Below, in pieces: positions 1-6,018 of a stretch of DNA of 6,018 nucleotides. How positions within the stretch are numbered: position 1 is the stretch's first letter; each line of letters starts with the position of its first letter. The translations under genes were made by a program, and so were the position numbers. This DNA is from Pseudomonas sp. (lineage in GTDB: Bacteria; Pseudomonadota; Gammaproteobacteria; Pseudomonadales; Pseudomonadaceae), in assembly GCA_029240955.1 (NCBI GenBank), contig JARDZH010000150.1:1-6018 (forward strand). Direction: 5' to 3'. The notes below the pieces were generated by a model. That model did no database searches, was not told the origin of the DNA, and saw only the letters and a program-made list of their open reading frames with translations.

Positions 1-1246
1 CCATGTCCTGCTGGAGAAAATCGCTTCAGCCACACGGCGCATCTACATCATCGCCTTGTACTTGCAGCAGGACGAAGCCGGTCAGGAAATTCTCGACGCG
101 TTATATGCGGCCAAAGCAGCGAGGCCGGAGCTGGAAGTCGTAGTGCTGGTGGACTGGTTCCGGGCCCAGCGGGGTCTGATCGGCGCCGGGCGCCAGCCGG
201 GCAACTCAAGCTGGTATCAAGCGCAGAACCTTGAGCATGATCATGAGGTGCCGGTTTACGGCGTGCCCGTGCAAACCCGTGAGCTGTTCGGCGTGCTGCA
301 TCTCAAGGGCAGCGTGATCGATGACTGCGTGCTCTATACCGGCGCGAGCATCAATAACGTTTATCTGCACAAGCTCGACCGCTACCGCCTGGATCGTTAC
401 CAACTGATCGAAAGCCCGGCGCTGGCCGATTCCTTCGTGCAGTTGGTCGGCGAAGAGATTCTGCCGTCGCCAGCGGTGCACCGTCTGGACCTGCAATCGC
501 CTCCGACGTCACGAAGCCTGCGCGGTGAAATCCGTGCGTTTCGCAGCAACCTCAAGCGCGCCATTTACGACACCCGGGCCGGTGATAAAGAGAACGGCGA
601 GATGCGCGTCATCCCGCTGCTGGGCGTCGGCCCGCGCAATGCGCTCAATCGCGCCATCTGCGATCTGATCGCGTCGAGCAAGATTCAACTGACGCTCTGC
701 ACCCCTTACTTCAACCTGCCGGTTGCCGTCACGCGGGAGATCAATCGGGCGCTCAAGCGTGGCGTGAAGGTCGACATCATCATCGGCGACAAGACCGCCA
801 ACGACTTCTTCATTCATCCCGACGAGCCGTTCAAGGTTATCTCGGCGCTGCCTTATCTGTACGAGATCAGCCTGCGGCGCTTCACCCAGAAGCACCAGAA
901 GTCGATCGCCAAGCATCGCCTCAACGTGCATCTGTGGAAGCACGGCGACAACACCTTTCACCTCAAGGGTGTGTGGGTCGATGATCGCTACACCTTGCTG
1001 ACCGGCAACAATCTCAATCCACGCGCCTTCAACCTCGACCTGGAAAACGCGCTGCTGATCGACGACCCGCAAGGTCAGTGGACCCAGCCGCGACAGGCCG
1101 AAATCGACCTGCTCATGCGCCACACCCAGCGCGTCGGTCAGTACGACGAGCTGGACACCCTGGCGCATTACCCCGACAGCGTGCGCAAATTTCTGCGCCG
1201 GGTCAGCCGGGTGCGGGTCGAGCGACTGCTGTACCGCATTCTCTGA
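1..1246 (+). CDS. pssA: CDP-diacylglycerol--serine O-phosphatidyltransferase (phosphatidylserine synthase), PLD type, 5' partial
   Basis: The enzyme makes phosphatidylserine and CMP from CDP-diacylglycerol and L-serine, the committed step toward phosphatidylethanolamine; the E. coli type is a peripheral, membrane-associated protein. The frame is open from base 2, and 414 residues are visible to the TGA at 1244-1246. Two phospholipase D H-x-K-x4-D motifs are intact: HLKGSVID at 299-322 and HLKGVWVD at 959-982. Other stretches recall E. coli PssA throughout: LVDW and RAQRG early, CTPYFNLP and GDKTANDF in the middle, TGNNLNPRAF after the second motif, and a basic end finishing in RIL. E. coli PssA is about 451 residues, so roughly 35-40 N-terminal residues lie left of the window. 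The TTG at 56 is an internal leucine codon, since the homology already runs through the preceding residues (LLEKIAS). The gene converges on the aldo/keto reductase gene with 24 bases between stops. Identification is by remembered similarity and both catalytic motifs. Confidence 0.95.
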   Translation, partial: HVLLEKIASATRRIYIIALYLQQDEAGQEILDALYAAKAARPELEVVVLVDWFRAQRGLIGAGRQPGNSSWYQAQNLEHDHEVPVYGVPVQTRELFGVLHLKGSVIDDCVLYTGASINNVYLHKLDRYRLDRYQLIESPALADSFVQLVGEEILPSPAVHRLDLQSPPTSRSLRGEIRAFRSNLKRAIYDTRAGDKENGEMRVIPLLGVGPRNALNRAICDLIASSKIQLTLCTPYFNLPVAVTREINRALKRGVKVDIIIGDKTANDFFIHPDEPFKVISALPYLYEISLRRFTQKHQKSIAKHRLNVHLWKHGDNTFHLKGVWVDDRYTLLTGNNLNPRAFNLDLENALLIDDPQGQWTQPRQAEIDLLMRHTQRVGQYDELDTLAHYPDSVRKFLRRVSRVRVERLLYRIL

Positions 1247-1262
1247 CGCTCGCTTCGCCCCC

Positions 1263-1287
1263 TCGCGCTGTCATCCGAGCAGCGCGA
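1263..1287. terminator. GC-rich inverted repeat at the convergent 3' ends (possible bidirectional terminator)
   Basis: TCGCGCTG (1263-1270) is perfectly complementary to CAGCGCGA (1280-1287), giving an 8-bp stem, six of its pairs G-C, with a 9-base loop. It begins 17 bases after the pssA stop, and its loop contains the stop codon of the opposing aldo/keto reductase gene (1271-1273). The position suits termination or mRNA 3'-end protection for both transcripts. There is no T-run after the stem on either strand, so it is not a canonical intrinsic terminator. The right arm also encodes the last residues of the reductase (ALLG), so the symmetry could be accidental. Confidence 0.35.
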
Positions 1288-2248
1288 TCAGCTGGTGGCG
1301 CTGTGCGTCGGTCAGCATCGGCCCGAAACCCGCACCCGCGTTGTCGCTCATGTAGCGCGGGTTGCCGGTGCCGGGAATCACGCAGGTCACCGCCGAATTG
1401 GCGAGCAGAAACTTCAGCGCCAGCTGCGGCCAGCTGGTGACCTCGACCTGAGCGGCCCATCCGGGCACCGGTTTGTCTTTGAGGCGCGACAACAGCCCGC
1501 CCCCACCGAATGGCCTGTTGCAGATCACTGCAACGCCTTTTTCGCGGCACAACGGCAACAGGCGCGCCTCGGCTTCACGATCGTCCAGCGCATAGTTGAT
1601 CTGCAGGAAGTCCAGCGGCTCGCTTTTCAGCACCGCTTCGACTTCATCGTAGGCCGAGGACGTGTAGTGGCTGATGCCGATGTAGCGGATCCTGCCCTGC
1701 TCCTTCCAGTCGCGCAGCGTCGGCAGGTGGGTTTTCCAGTCGACCAGGTTGTGAATCTGCATCAGGTCGATGCGCTCGGTCTGCAGCAGCTTGAACGATT
1801 CCTCCATCTGCGCGATGCCTTCGCTGCGGCCCCGGGTCCAGACTTTGGTGGCCAGGAACGCCGGCGAGCGCGGCTCGTGAATCGACAGCAACTCGCCAGT
1901 GGTCTGTTCGGCGCGGCCGTACATGGGCGAGCTGTCGATAACGCTGCCGCCCGCTGCGAACAAGGCATCGAGCACGCTGCGCAGCTGTTTGTACGCAGCG
2001 CTGGAAGTCGCCACGTCGAAGCCGCGGTAAGTGCCCAGCCCGATGACCGGCAGGGGTTCGTTACTGGATGGAATGGCTCGAGTCAGCATGGTTTTGCCTC
2101 CGGGTGTCAGCTTGGGGGTAAGCGTTTCAGGCGATGTCGGGGACGTGAGCGTCGGGGGGCGCTCGCTCGCCGCGACGCTGTCGAACACAGTCGCCGCGGC
2201 CACGCCGGCAGCCAGCGTGAGCAGGCGTCTGCGCGAGAGATTGTTCAT
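1271..2248 (-). CDS. Aldo/keto reductase with N-terminal Tat signal
   Basis: This is a 325-residue NAD(P)H-dependent oxidoreductase of the aldo/keto reductase fold, reducing an unidentified carbonyl substrate. The usual catalytic tetrad fits D105, Y110 (DSSPMYGRAE), K135 (LATKVW) and H166 (QIHNL). NYAL at about 218-221 and IPGTGNPRYMSDN at 291-303 are typical of the C-terminal cofactor-binding part. Residues 1-30 look like a twin-arginine signal: SRRRLL at 5-10, an Ala/Leu-rich stretch to about 22, and a plausible cleavage after VAA (25-27). A Ser/Thr/Pro-rich spacer (about 31-50) leads to the catalytic domain. The start at 2248 has GAGGAG six bases upstream, inside the end of the transporter gene, whose stop is three bases away; translational coupling is likely. 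A second start at M54 (2087-2089) has its own GGAGG and would give a 272-residue protein without the signal but with the whole catalytic domain. The family is clear; substrate and location are not. Confidence 0.9.
   Translation of the reverse strand: MNNLSRRRLLTLAAGVAAATVFDSVAASERPPTLTSPTSPETLTPKLTPGGKTMLTRAIPSSNEPLPVIGLGTYRGFDVATSSAAYKQLRSVLDALFAAGGSVIDSSPMYGRAEQTTGELLSIHEPRSPAFLATKVWTRGRSEGIAQMEESFKLLQTERIDLMQIHNLVDWKTHLPTLRDWKEQGRIRYIGISHYTSSAYDEVEAVLKSEPLDFLQINYALDDREAEARLLPLCREKGVAVICNRPFGGGGLLSRLKDKPVPGWAAQVEVTSWPQLALKFLLANSAVTCVIPGTGNPRYMSDNAGAGFGPMLTDAQRHQLIALLG
2087..2101 (-). promoter_or_regulatory. Internal ribosome-binding site and ATG within the aldo/keto reductase gene
   Basis: Read on the minus strand, GGAGG (2097-2101) lies exactly seven bases before an in-frame ATG (2087-2089, residue 54). 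This is at least as good a Shine-Dalgarno arrangement as the one at the annotated start. It encodes Pro-Gly-Gly-Lys-Thr in the linker between the export signal and the enzyme domain, so initiation here would yield a cytoplasmic form. Use of the site is inferred. Confidence 0.45.
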
Positions 2249-2260
2249 GGTTTACTCCTC
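2246..2260 (-). promoter_or_regulatory. Ribosome-binding site for the aldo/keto reductase, overlapping the transporter 3' end
   Basis: GAGGAG (2255-2260) lies six bases before the ATG (2246-2248). The same bases encode the two final Glu codons of the transporter, whose TAA (2252-2254) falls between the site and the ATG. Ribosomes ending the transporter would cover this start, which favours coupled translation and supports choosing the longer reductase start. Confidence 0.65.
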
Positions 2261-3544
2261 GTCTGTTCGGGCGGCAGCGCGTGACTGAGCCGTCGCCATC
2301 TGCTTCTGCCTGCCGGCCAGCCATAGCGACAGCCACGCCCAGGCGCCCGCGAAAGGGACGATCACCATGGCCAGCAAGCCGAAACCTGCGCCCAGTGCGG
2401 TCAGTCCGAAGGACAGCCAACCGCTGGCGGCGTCTCCACCACGGTAGACCAGCGTTTCGATAACGTTTTTGGCTTTGTATTTTTCTTCGCGGCTGACGAC
2501 GGTCCAGATCACTTCCCGAGCGGGTCTGACCACCGCGAACTCGACCGCGCGTCGCAAGCCTTGCGCCAGCGCTACCGTGGCAGGCAGCGGCGAAGCCGCC
2601 ATGGCCGTAAACGCCACCACCGTCGCCAGCGGCAACGCCACCAGCGCGCCACCGACGCCGACCAGACGGATCAGCGGCGCAGTCAGCAACAGCTGAAACA
2701 CCAGCGTCAGGCTTGAGACAGTCAGGTCCACCAGCGCGAAAAAGCGCGTGCGCGAGGCGACGTCGTCATAGCTTGCTTCGACGATTCGCCCTTGTTCGAA
2801 GTACAAAAGCGTCGCTGCGCTGGTGTGCAGCAGCATGAACAGCACCATGCCCAGCAGATAGCGGGAACGCAGAATCAGCGTGATGCCGGCAACCATCGAA
2901 CCGCCCAGCCGCCGGTCGTGCTGCGCAACGCCAGGTGTCTGGCCCTCAGTCCGTGAGAGCAAGGCGCGATAACAGGTAACCGCGCCTTCGAGCAGCAAAG
3001 CCGCGCCCACGCCCAGCGCCACCGGCCCGAAACGGGTCGCCATGGTTGCCGCCAGCAGCGGGCCGATGAAGGTGCCCAGTGTGCCGCCCGCCGCAATGAA
3101 CCCGAACAGACGCCGCCCTTGTTCACTGGAAAAGCGGTCGACCAGCACGCTCCAGAAGATGGACACGATGAACAGGTTGTAGATGCTGATCCAGACGAAA
3201 AACACGCGCCCCACCGCTACCGGCGCAACCTGATTGGCGATCAGCACGCCGAACAGCAGCATCGATAATGCGATCAGCCGGTAGACCAAAGGTACGAAGC
3301 GCCTGGCCGGTAACCGCGCCACGAGTGCGCCAAACAACGGCACCATGACCAGCATAACAATGAACGTGGCGGTGAACAGCCACTGCAACTGACCGGCGCC
3401 GCCTTCCAGCCCGAGCGCATCGCGCAGTGGACGCACCAGGTAGTAGCTCGCCAGCACGCAGAAATGAAAGGCGAACCCCAGCAGCAAAGCCGCCCTTTCG
3501 GACGGCTCGACCTGAACCCACTTCAGCAGCGTCGCGACAGGCAT
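2252..3544 (-). CDS. Npt1/Npt2-like NTP/NDP exchange transporter homologue (major facilitator-like membrane protein)
   Basis: This is a 430-residue inner-membrane protein with roughly 11-12 hydrophobic segments, at about residues 19-38, 55-75, 86-104, 110-134, 146-167, 173-193, 218-248, 271-290, 296-326, 384-404 and 406-420. Three regions recall the bacterial/plastid ATP:ADP antiporter family: YYLVRPLRDALG (34-45), SSEQGRRLFGFIAAGGTLG (139-157), and a conserved segment at 350-381 (bases 2402-2497) containing RPARE, VVSREEKYKAKN and VYRGGD. Characterised members in Chlamydia, Rickettsia and plastids exchange nucleotides; homologues in free-living bacteria are usually labelled only as MFS transporters, so substrate and direction are unknown here. 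The ATG at 3544 is the first possible start in frame after the upstream gene; the only ribosome-binding match is a weak AGG. It lies 37 bases after the CxxC protein gene and 3 bases before the aldo/keto reductase, so co-transcription is likely. The family call is fairly firm; nucleotide transport is not established. Confidence 0.8.
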   Translation of the reverse strand: MPVATLLKWVQVEPSERAALLLGFAFHFCVLASYYLVRPLRDALGLEGGAGQLQWLFTATFIVMLVMVPLFGALVARLPARRFVPLVYRLIALSMLLFGVLIANQVAPVAVGRVFFVWISIYNLFIVSIFWSVLVDRFSSEQGRRLFGFIAAGGTLGTFIGPLLAATMATRFGPVALGVGAALLLEGAVTCYRALLSRTEGQTPGVAQHDRRLGGSMVAGITLILRSRYLLGMVLFMLLHTSAATLLYFEQGRIVEASYDDVASRTRFFALVDLTVSSLTLVFQLLLTAPLIRLVGVGGALVALPLATVVAFTAMAASPLPATVALAQGLRRAVEFAVVRPAREVIWTVVSREEKYKAKNVIETLVYRGGDAASGWLSFGLTALGAGFGLLAMVIVPFAGAWAWLSLWLAGRQKQMATAQSRAAARTDEE

Positions 3545-3581
3545 CGGATGCCTGGAAGCGCGGCCGCAAAAATGCCCGCAG

Positions 3582-3923
3582 TCATTTCTTCAGCTCGTCG
3601 TAAGCTTCCAGTGCATGCATGGAATAGATATAAGCGGCGCCTGCGTTGAGCGAAACAGCAGTGGCCAGCGCGGCGGCCACCTCTTCGCGGGTAGCGCCGG
3701 CACGGATCGCCGCGTCCGTATGCGCGCCGATGCAGCCGTCGCAGCGCGTGGTGATCGCCACCGCCAGCGAGATCAGTTCGCGAGTCTTGGGATCGAGTAC
3801 GTCGTTTTCCGCGGCCGCGTCGTCCAGCGCTTTATAGGCCTGAACCATTTTGGGGTTGGATGTGGCGAGTGAGCCGAAGGATTTCTTGATGGTGTGCAGC
3901 AGGTCTGACCAATTACCGAACAT
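3582..3923 (-). CDS. Carboxymuconolactone decarboxylase/AhpD-family CxxC protein
   Basis: This 113-residue, probably cytoplasmic protein carries the family core: DPKTRELISLAVA (44-56), then CDGCIGAH (61-68) with redox cysteines C61 and C64 and histidine H68, then RAGATREEVAAAL (74-86) and an Ala-rich helix. The Cys-x-x-Cys-x3-His pattern is that of AhpD-like alkylhydroperoxidases, not of true 4-carboxymuconolactone decarboxylases, so a thiol peroxidase or disulfide-reductase role is more likely than aromatic degradation. Family members typically form oligomers of helical subunits. The start is well supported, with AGGAG seven bases upstream of the ATG (3921-3923). The gene follows ligD by 126 bases, room for its own promoter, and precedes the transporter by 37 bases. 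The substrate cannot be told from sequence. Confidence 0.9.
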   Translation of the reverse strand: MFGNWSDLLHTIKKSFGSLATSNPKMVQAYKALDDAAAENDVLDPKTRELISLAVAITTRCDGCIGAHTDAAIRAGATREEVAAALATAVSLNAGAAYIYSMHALEAYDELKK

Positions 3924-3930
3924 GAGTAAT

Positions 3931-3935
3931 CTCCT
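3931..3935 (-). promoter_or_regulatory. Ribosome-binding site of the CxxC (AhpD-like) protein gene
   Basis: AGGAG on the minus strand lies seven bases before the ATG at 3921-3923. It is the best-placed Shine-Dalgarno match in this intergenic region and fixes the start. Confidence 0.7.
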
Positions 3936-3973
3936 GATACCTGATGACGCGTGAAGGTGTTTTGCACCGCCTG

Positions 3974-4002
3974 TTTTAACGCTTCGGGTTGTCCACTGTC
4001 AC
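3974..4002 (-). promoter_or_regulatory. Weak candidate sigma-70 promoter for the CxxC protein–transporter–reductase genes
   Basis: On the minus strand, GTGACA (3997-4002; five of six matches to TTGACA) is followed after exactly 17 bases by TTAAAA (3974-3979; three of six matches to TATAAT). It lies within the 126-base gap between ligD and the CxxC protein gene, leaving a leader of roughly 40 bases. The -10 match is poor, so this is only the best candidate seen. Confidence 0.25.
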
Positions 4003-4025
4003 TCATGCCCGCGCCATACCCGACC

Positions 4026-4056
4026 ACCGTCACCGGTAAACCGGCTTCCTTACGGT
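4026..4056 (-). other. Nested inverted repeat at the ligD 3' end
   Basis: Just after and overlapping the ligD stop (4050-4052) are two nested complementary pairs: outer ACCGT/ACGGT (4026-4030 with 4052-4056) and inner CCGG/CCGG (4033-4036 with 4041-4044) around a four-base loop. The arms are short, interrupted by unpaired bases, and no T-run follows. It could be a weak termination or RNA-processing structure separating ligD from the next gene, or chance in GC-rich DNA. Confidence 0.25.
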
Positions 4057-6018
4057 CGTTCCGCGCCCAGCTGCTTCCACATGTTCTGGGTGATGCGCTG
4101 ATTGTTGCGGTAGCCTTCCCATGGGTCGGACGCAAGCGTGTCCAGGCGCTGATGAAGATTGCCGATGTTCCACTGCCCCGCGCCGGTGAGCTCTGCAAGC
4201 TCATCGCGCGCGACCGGTACCGACACCGGCAAGCCCGGCCGTGCACGGACTGAATAAGCAACCACGGTGCTGCCGCCGCGGCTGTTGCGCAGGTAGTCGA
4301 TGAAGATCTTGCCGACCCGATGCTTGGGGCCCATGGTTGCGGTAAAACGCTCCGGCAGCTTGCGGCTGACGAATTCGGCAATCGCTTTGGCGAAGCCCTT
4401 GACCGTTTCCCACTCGGCCTGGCGAGCCAGCGGCACGATAATGTGCATGCCCTTGCCGCCGCTGGTTTTGAGAAAGGCTTCAAGCCCGAGTTCTTCAAGC
4501 ACGGCCAGCACCATCTGGGTCGCTTCGATCATGCTGCGCCATGGCAGCGCCGGGTCCGGGTCGAGATCCAGCACGAGATGGTCGGGCTTTTCGATTCGTT
4601 CACTCGTGGCGCCCCAGGTATGAAACTCGATGGCGCCCATTTGTGCAGCGCCCACCAGCGCCTGCACGCTGTCGATTTCCATGAGCGCGGCGTGGCCGGG
4701 GTCAAGCTTGGGGTCGAGCTGCTTGATGTGCGGAATCGCCAGGCGCTCGGCATGCTTCTGGAAGAACTGCTCGCCGGCGATCCCGTCCGGACAGCGCAGC
4801 AGCGCCACGGGCCGGTTGTCGAGAAACGGCAGAATCCAGTCCGCAATCGATTCATAGAACCGGGCGAGTTCGACTTTCTGCGTGCCGCTCTCCTCGTCGA
4901 TGACCCGATCTGGATGGCTGACGCTGATGCCCGCCACATCGATCCGGCCTTTGGCATTCTTGGCTGCCGCCACAGGTTTGTCTTTCGCACCTTTCGAAGC
5001 TTTGCCCTTGGGCGCGGCCGTCTCCCGGGTGCCGCTTGCGGCACTGGCCGGTTGCGGATGTTCGCGAATGATTTCGCCGGCGGGCTTGTCCGAGCGCAGG
5101 CCGACAAACGCCGCCTGACGAAGAATGCCCTCGCGCGTCCATTCAGCAAACTCTACTTCGCCCACCAGCTGCGGCTCGACCCACTGCACGCCCCGACGCT
5201 GAGCCGCCGTGAGTTTGCCGCTCAACGGCGACTCGTCGCGATGCAACGGACCAAGCTGCTCGTGCAGCTGTTTTAGCGTGACTGCGCTGAAACCGGTGCC
5301 GACACGTCCCGCATACACAAGACCCGCTTCGGGGTCGTTAACCGCCAGCAACAGCGCGCCGAAATTGGCGCGGCTGCCCTGAGGCTCGGTGTAGCCTGCA
5401 ATGACGAACTCCTGGCGCAAACGACATTTGAGCTTGATCCAGTCGCTGTTGCGCTTACTGACATACGGGCTGCCGGCGCGTTTACCGATCACGCCTTCGA
5501 GCCCCATCGCGCTGGCACATTCCACGATGTCCTTGTGGCCTGAACGAAACGCGTCGGAATAACGCAGCACGCGACTGCGATGGGCTTGCAGCACTTTTTT
5601 CAGACGATCGCGGCGCTGCTCGACCGGCATGTCCCGCAAGTCCTCGCCGTCCTGAAACGGCATGTCGAACACGTAATAGATGATGTCCTTGCTACGACCG
5701 GTTTCGAAAGCGTTCTGCAATGCCTGAAAGTCCGGCAAGCCCTGATCGTTGAGCACGACCATCTCGCCGTCCAGCCAGCTGTCACGCAGTTTCAGGCCTT
5801 CAAGAGCTTTGAGCTGCAGCGGCATCCGCTCGCTCCAGTCATGGCCGTTGCGGGTGATCAGGCGGACTTCGTCACCCTGAATACGCGCCATGATGCGGTA
5901 GCCGTCGAACTTGATCTCATACAGCCATTCCCCGGCAGGCGGCGAATCGACCAGCGAAGCCAGCTGCGGCGTCAGCTGTTCCGGAAAGGCCTTACTGCCC
6001 TTTTTCCTACCGGGTGAT
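4050..6018 (-). CDS. ligD: LigD: ATP-dependent DNA ligase/polymerase of non-homologous end joining, 5' partial
   Basis: LigD processes and seals double-strand breaks with Ku. The frame is open from the right edge to the TAA at 4050-4052 (655 residues visible). Ligase domain, edge to about 5070: catalytic lysine in KFDGYR (5895-5912), DGEMVV (5754-5771), YYVFDMPF, EGVIGKR (5478-5498), WIKLK (5427-5441), then an OB-fold part. An Ala/Lys/Gly-rich linker follows (about 4938-5045). The archaeo-eukaryotic primase-like polymerase domain (about 4050-4935) has SHPDRV, IEFHTWGA, the metal-binding pair in DLDPD (4554-4568), KTSGGKGMH, and a third aspartate in IDYLRN exactly 88 residues after the second. 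That spacing equals the one I recall for P. aeruginosa LigD (D669, D671, D759), and its other active-site residues also align. All visible catalytic residues are present. Family length (about 840-870 residues) implies roughly 200 residues, the phosphoesterase domain, are off the window. The ATG at 5889-5891 is internal. No Ku gene is visible here. Confidence 0.96.
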   Translation of the reverse strand, partial: SPGRKKGSKAFPEQLTPQLASLVDSPPAGEWLYEIKFDGYRIMARIQGDEVRLITRNGHDWSERMPLQLKALEGLKLRDSWLDGEMVVLNDQGLPDFQALQNAFETGRSKDIIYYVFDMPFQDGEDLRDMPVEQRRDRLKKVLQAHRSRVLRYSDAFRSGHKDIVECASAMGLEGVIGKRAGSPYVSKRNSDWIKLKCRLRQEFVIAGYTEPQGSRANFGALLLAVNDPEAGLVYAGRVGTGFSAVTLKQLHEQLGPLHRDESPLSGKLTAAQRRGVQWVEPQLVGEVEFAEWTREGILRQAAFVGLRSDKPAGEIIREHPQPASAASGTRETAAPKGKASKGAKDKPVAAAKNAKGRIDVAGISVSHPDRVIDEESGTQKVELARFYESIADWILPFLDNRPVALLRCPDGIAGEQFFQKHAERLAIPHIKQLDPKLDPGHAALMEIDSVQALVGAAQMGAIEFHTWGATSERIEKPDHLVLDLDPDPALPWRSMIEATQMVLAVLEELGLEAFLKTSGGKGMHIIVPLARQAEWETVKGFAKAIAEFVSRKLPERFTATMGPKHRVGKIFIDYLRNSRGGSTVVAYSVRARPGLPVSVPVARDELAELTGAGQWNIGNLHQRLDTLASDPWEGYRNNQRITQNMWKQLGAERP

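Noticed and set aside
56..58. TTG at 56 as the start of pssA
   Set aside because: The frame is open to the window edge and the preceding residues (LLEKIAS) match the expected PssA sequence, so the gene begins outside the window.
509..1168. A minus-strand open frame (219 codons) opposite pssA
   Set aside because: It is a shadow of pssA, which carries both PLD motifs in the other strand and matches known PssA along its whole length.
1295..2284. A long + strand open frame (329 codons) opposite the aldo/keto reductase
   Set aside because: The minus-strand frame has the catalytic tetrad, Tat signal and ribosome-binding site. The + frame is Arg/Gln/Ala/His-rich with no known family pattern.
3582..3923. 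True 4-carboxymuconolactone decarboxylase (PcaC) of the protocatechuate pathway
   Set aside because: The protein has the redox CxxC-x3-H motif of AhpD-like members and no pca genes lie nearby.
3956..3968. GGTG-N5-CACC inverted repeat as a terminator
   Set aside because: A four-pair stem without a following T-run, positioned before a gene, is too weak to call.
3773..4006. Possible small minus-strand gene from the ATG at 4004-4006 (MSDSGQPEALKQAVQ...)
   Set aside because: The start of this frame looks protein-like, but it has no ribosome-binding site, recalls no family, and would overlap the well-supported CxxC protein gene out of frame by about 150 bases.
4320..5276. A long + strand open frame (318 codons) opposite ligD
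   Set aside because: It is antisense to the well-supported polymerase and ligase domains of LigD, shows no recognisable motif, and is explained by the G/C third-position bias of the real gene.

Overview
The window looks like chromosomal DNA from a gammaproteobacterium, most likely a Pseudomonas. It is GC-rich and densely coding with strong G/C third-position bias. It carries a LigD with the Pseudomonas domain order (phosphoesterase–ligase–polymerase, the first lying off the window edge). The genus is inferred from remembered protein similarity, not from a search.

There are five protein genes. On the + strand, from the left edge to 1246, is pssA, the PLD-type phosphatidylserine synthase; it lacks about its first 35-40 codons. 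It converges, with only 24 bases between stop codons, on a run of four minus-strand genes. In transcription order (right to left) these are: ligD (window edge to 4050, 5' end missing), a small CxxC protein of the carboxymuconolactone decarboxylase/AhpD family (3923-3582), a polytopic membrane protein of the ATP/ADP (NTP/NDP) exchange-transporter family (3544-2252), and an aldo/keto reductase with an N-terminal twin-arginine signal (2248-1271). Gaps along this run are 126, 37 and 3 bases. The last three genes are therefore probably one transcript, and ligD may or may not read into it.

Functionally, pssA makes phosphatidylserine for phosphatidylethanolamine synthesis and is probably unrelated to its neighbours. 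LigD repairs double-strand breaks together with Ku, which is not in this window. The CxxC protein and the aldo/keto reductase are plausible redox or detoxification enzymes. The substrate of the transporter is unknown. Any link between ligD and the other three genes is only positional.

The most notable sequence-level observations are: a second, stronger ribosome-binding site inside the aldo/keto reductase gene, just after its export signal, suggesting two protein forms; a nucleotide-antiporter homologue in an apparently free-living bacterium; an 8-bp perfect stem over the point where pssA and the reductase converge; and the fact that the first ATG visible in ligD lies after the catalytic lysine, so it is not the start. 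No tRNA, rRNA, CRISPR array, insertion sequence or other mobile element was seen. No intergenic stretch exceeds 126 bases.
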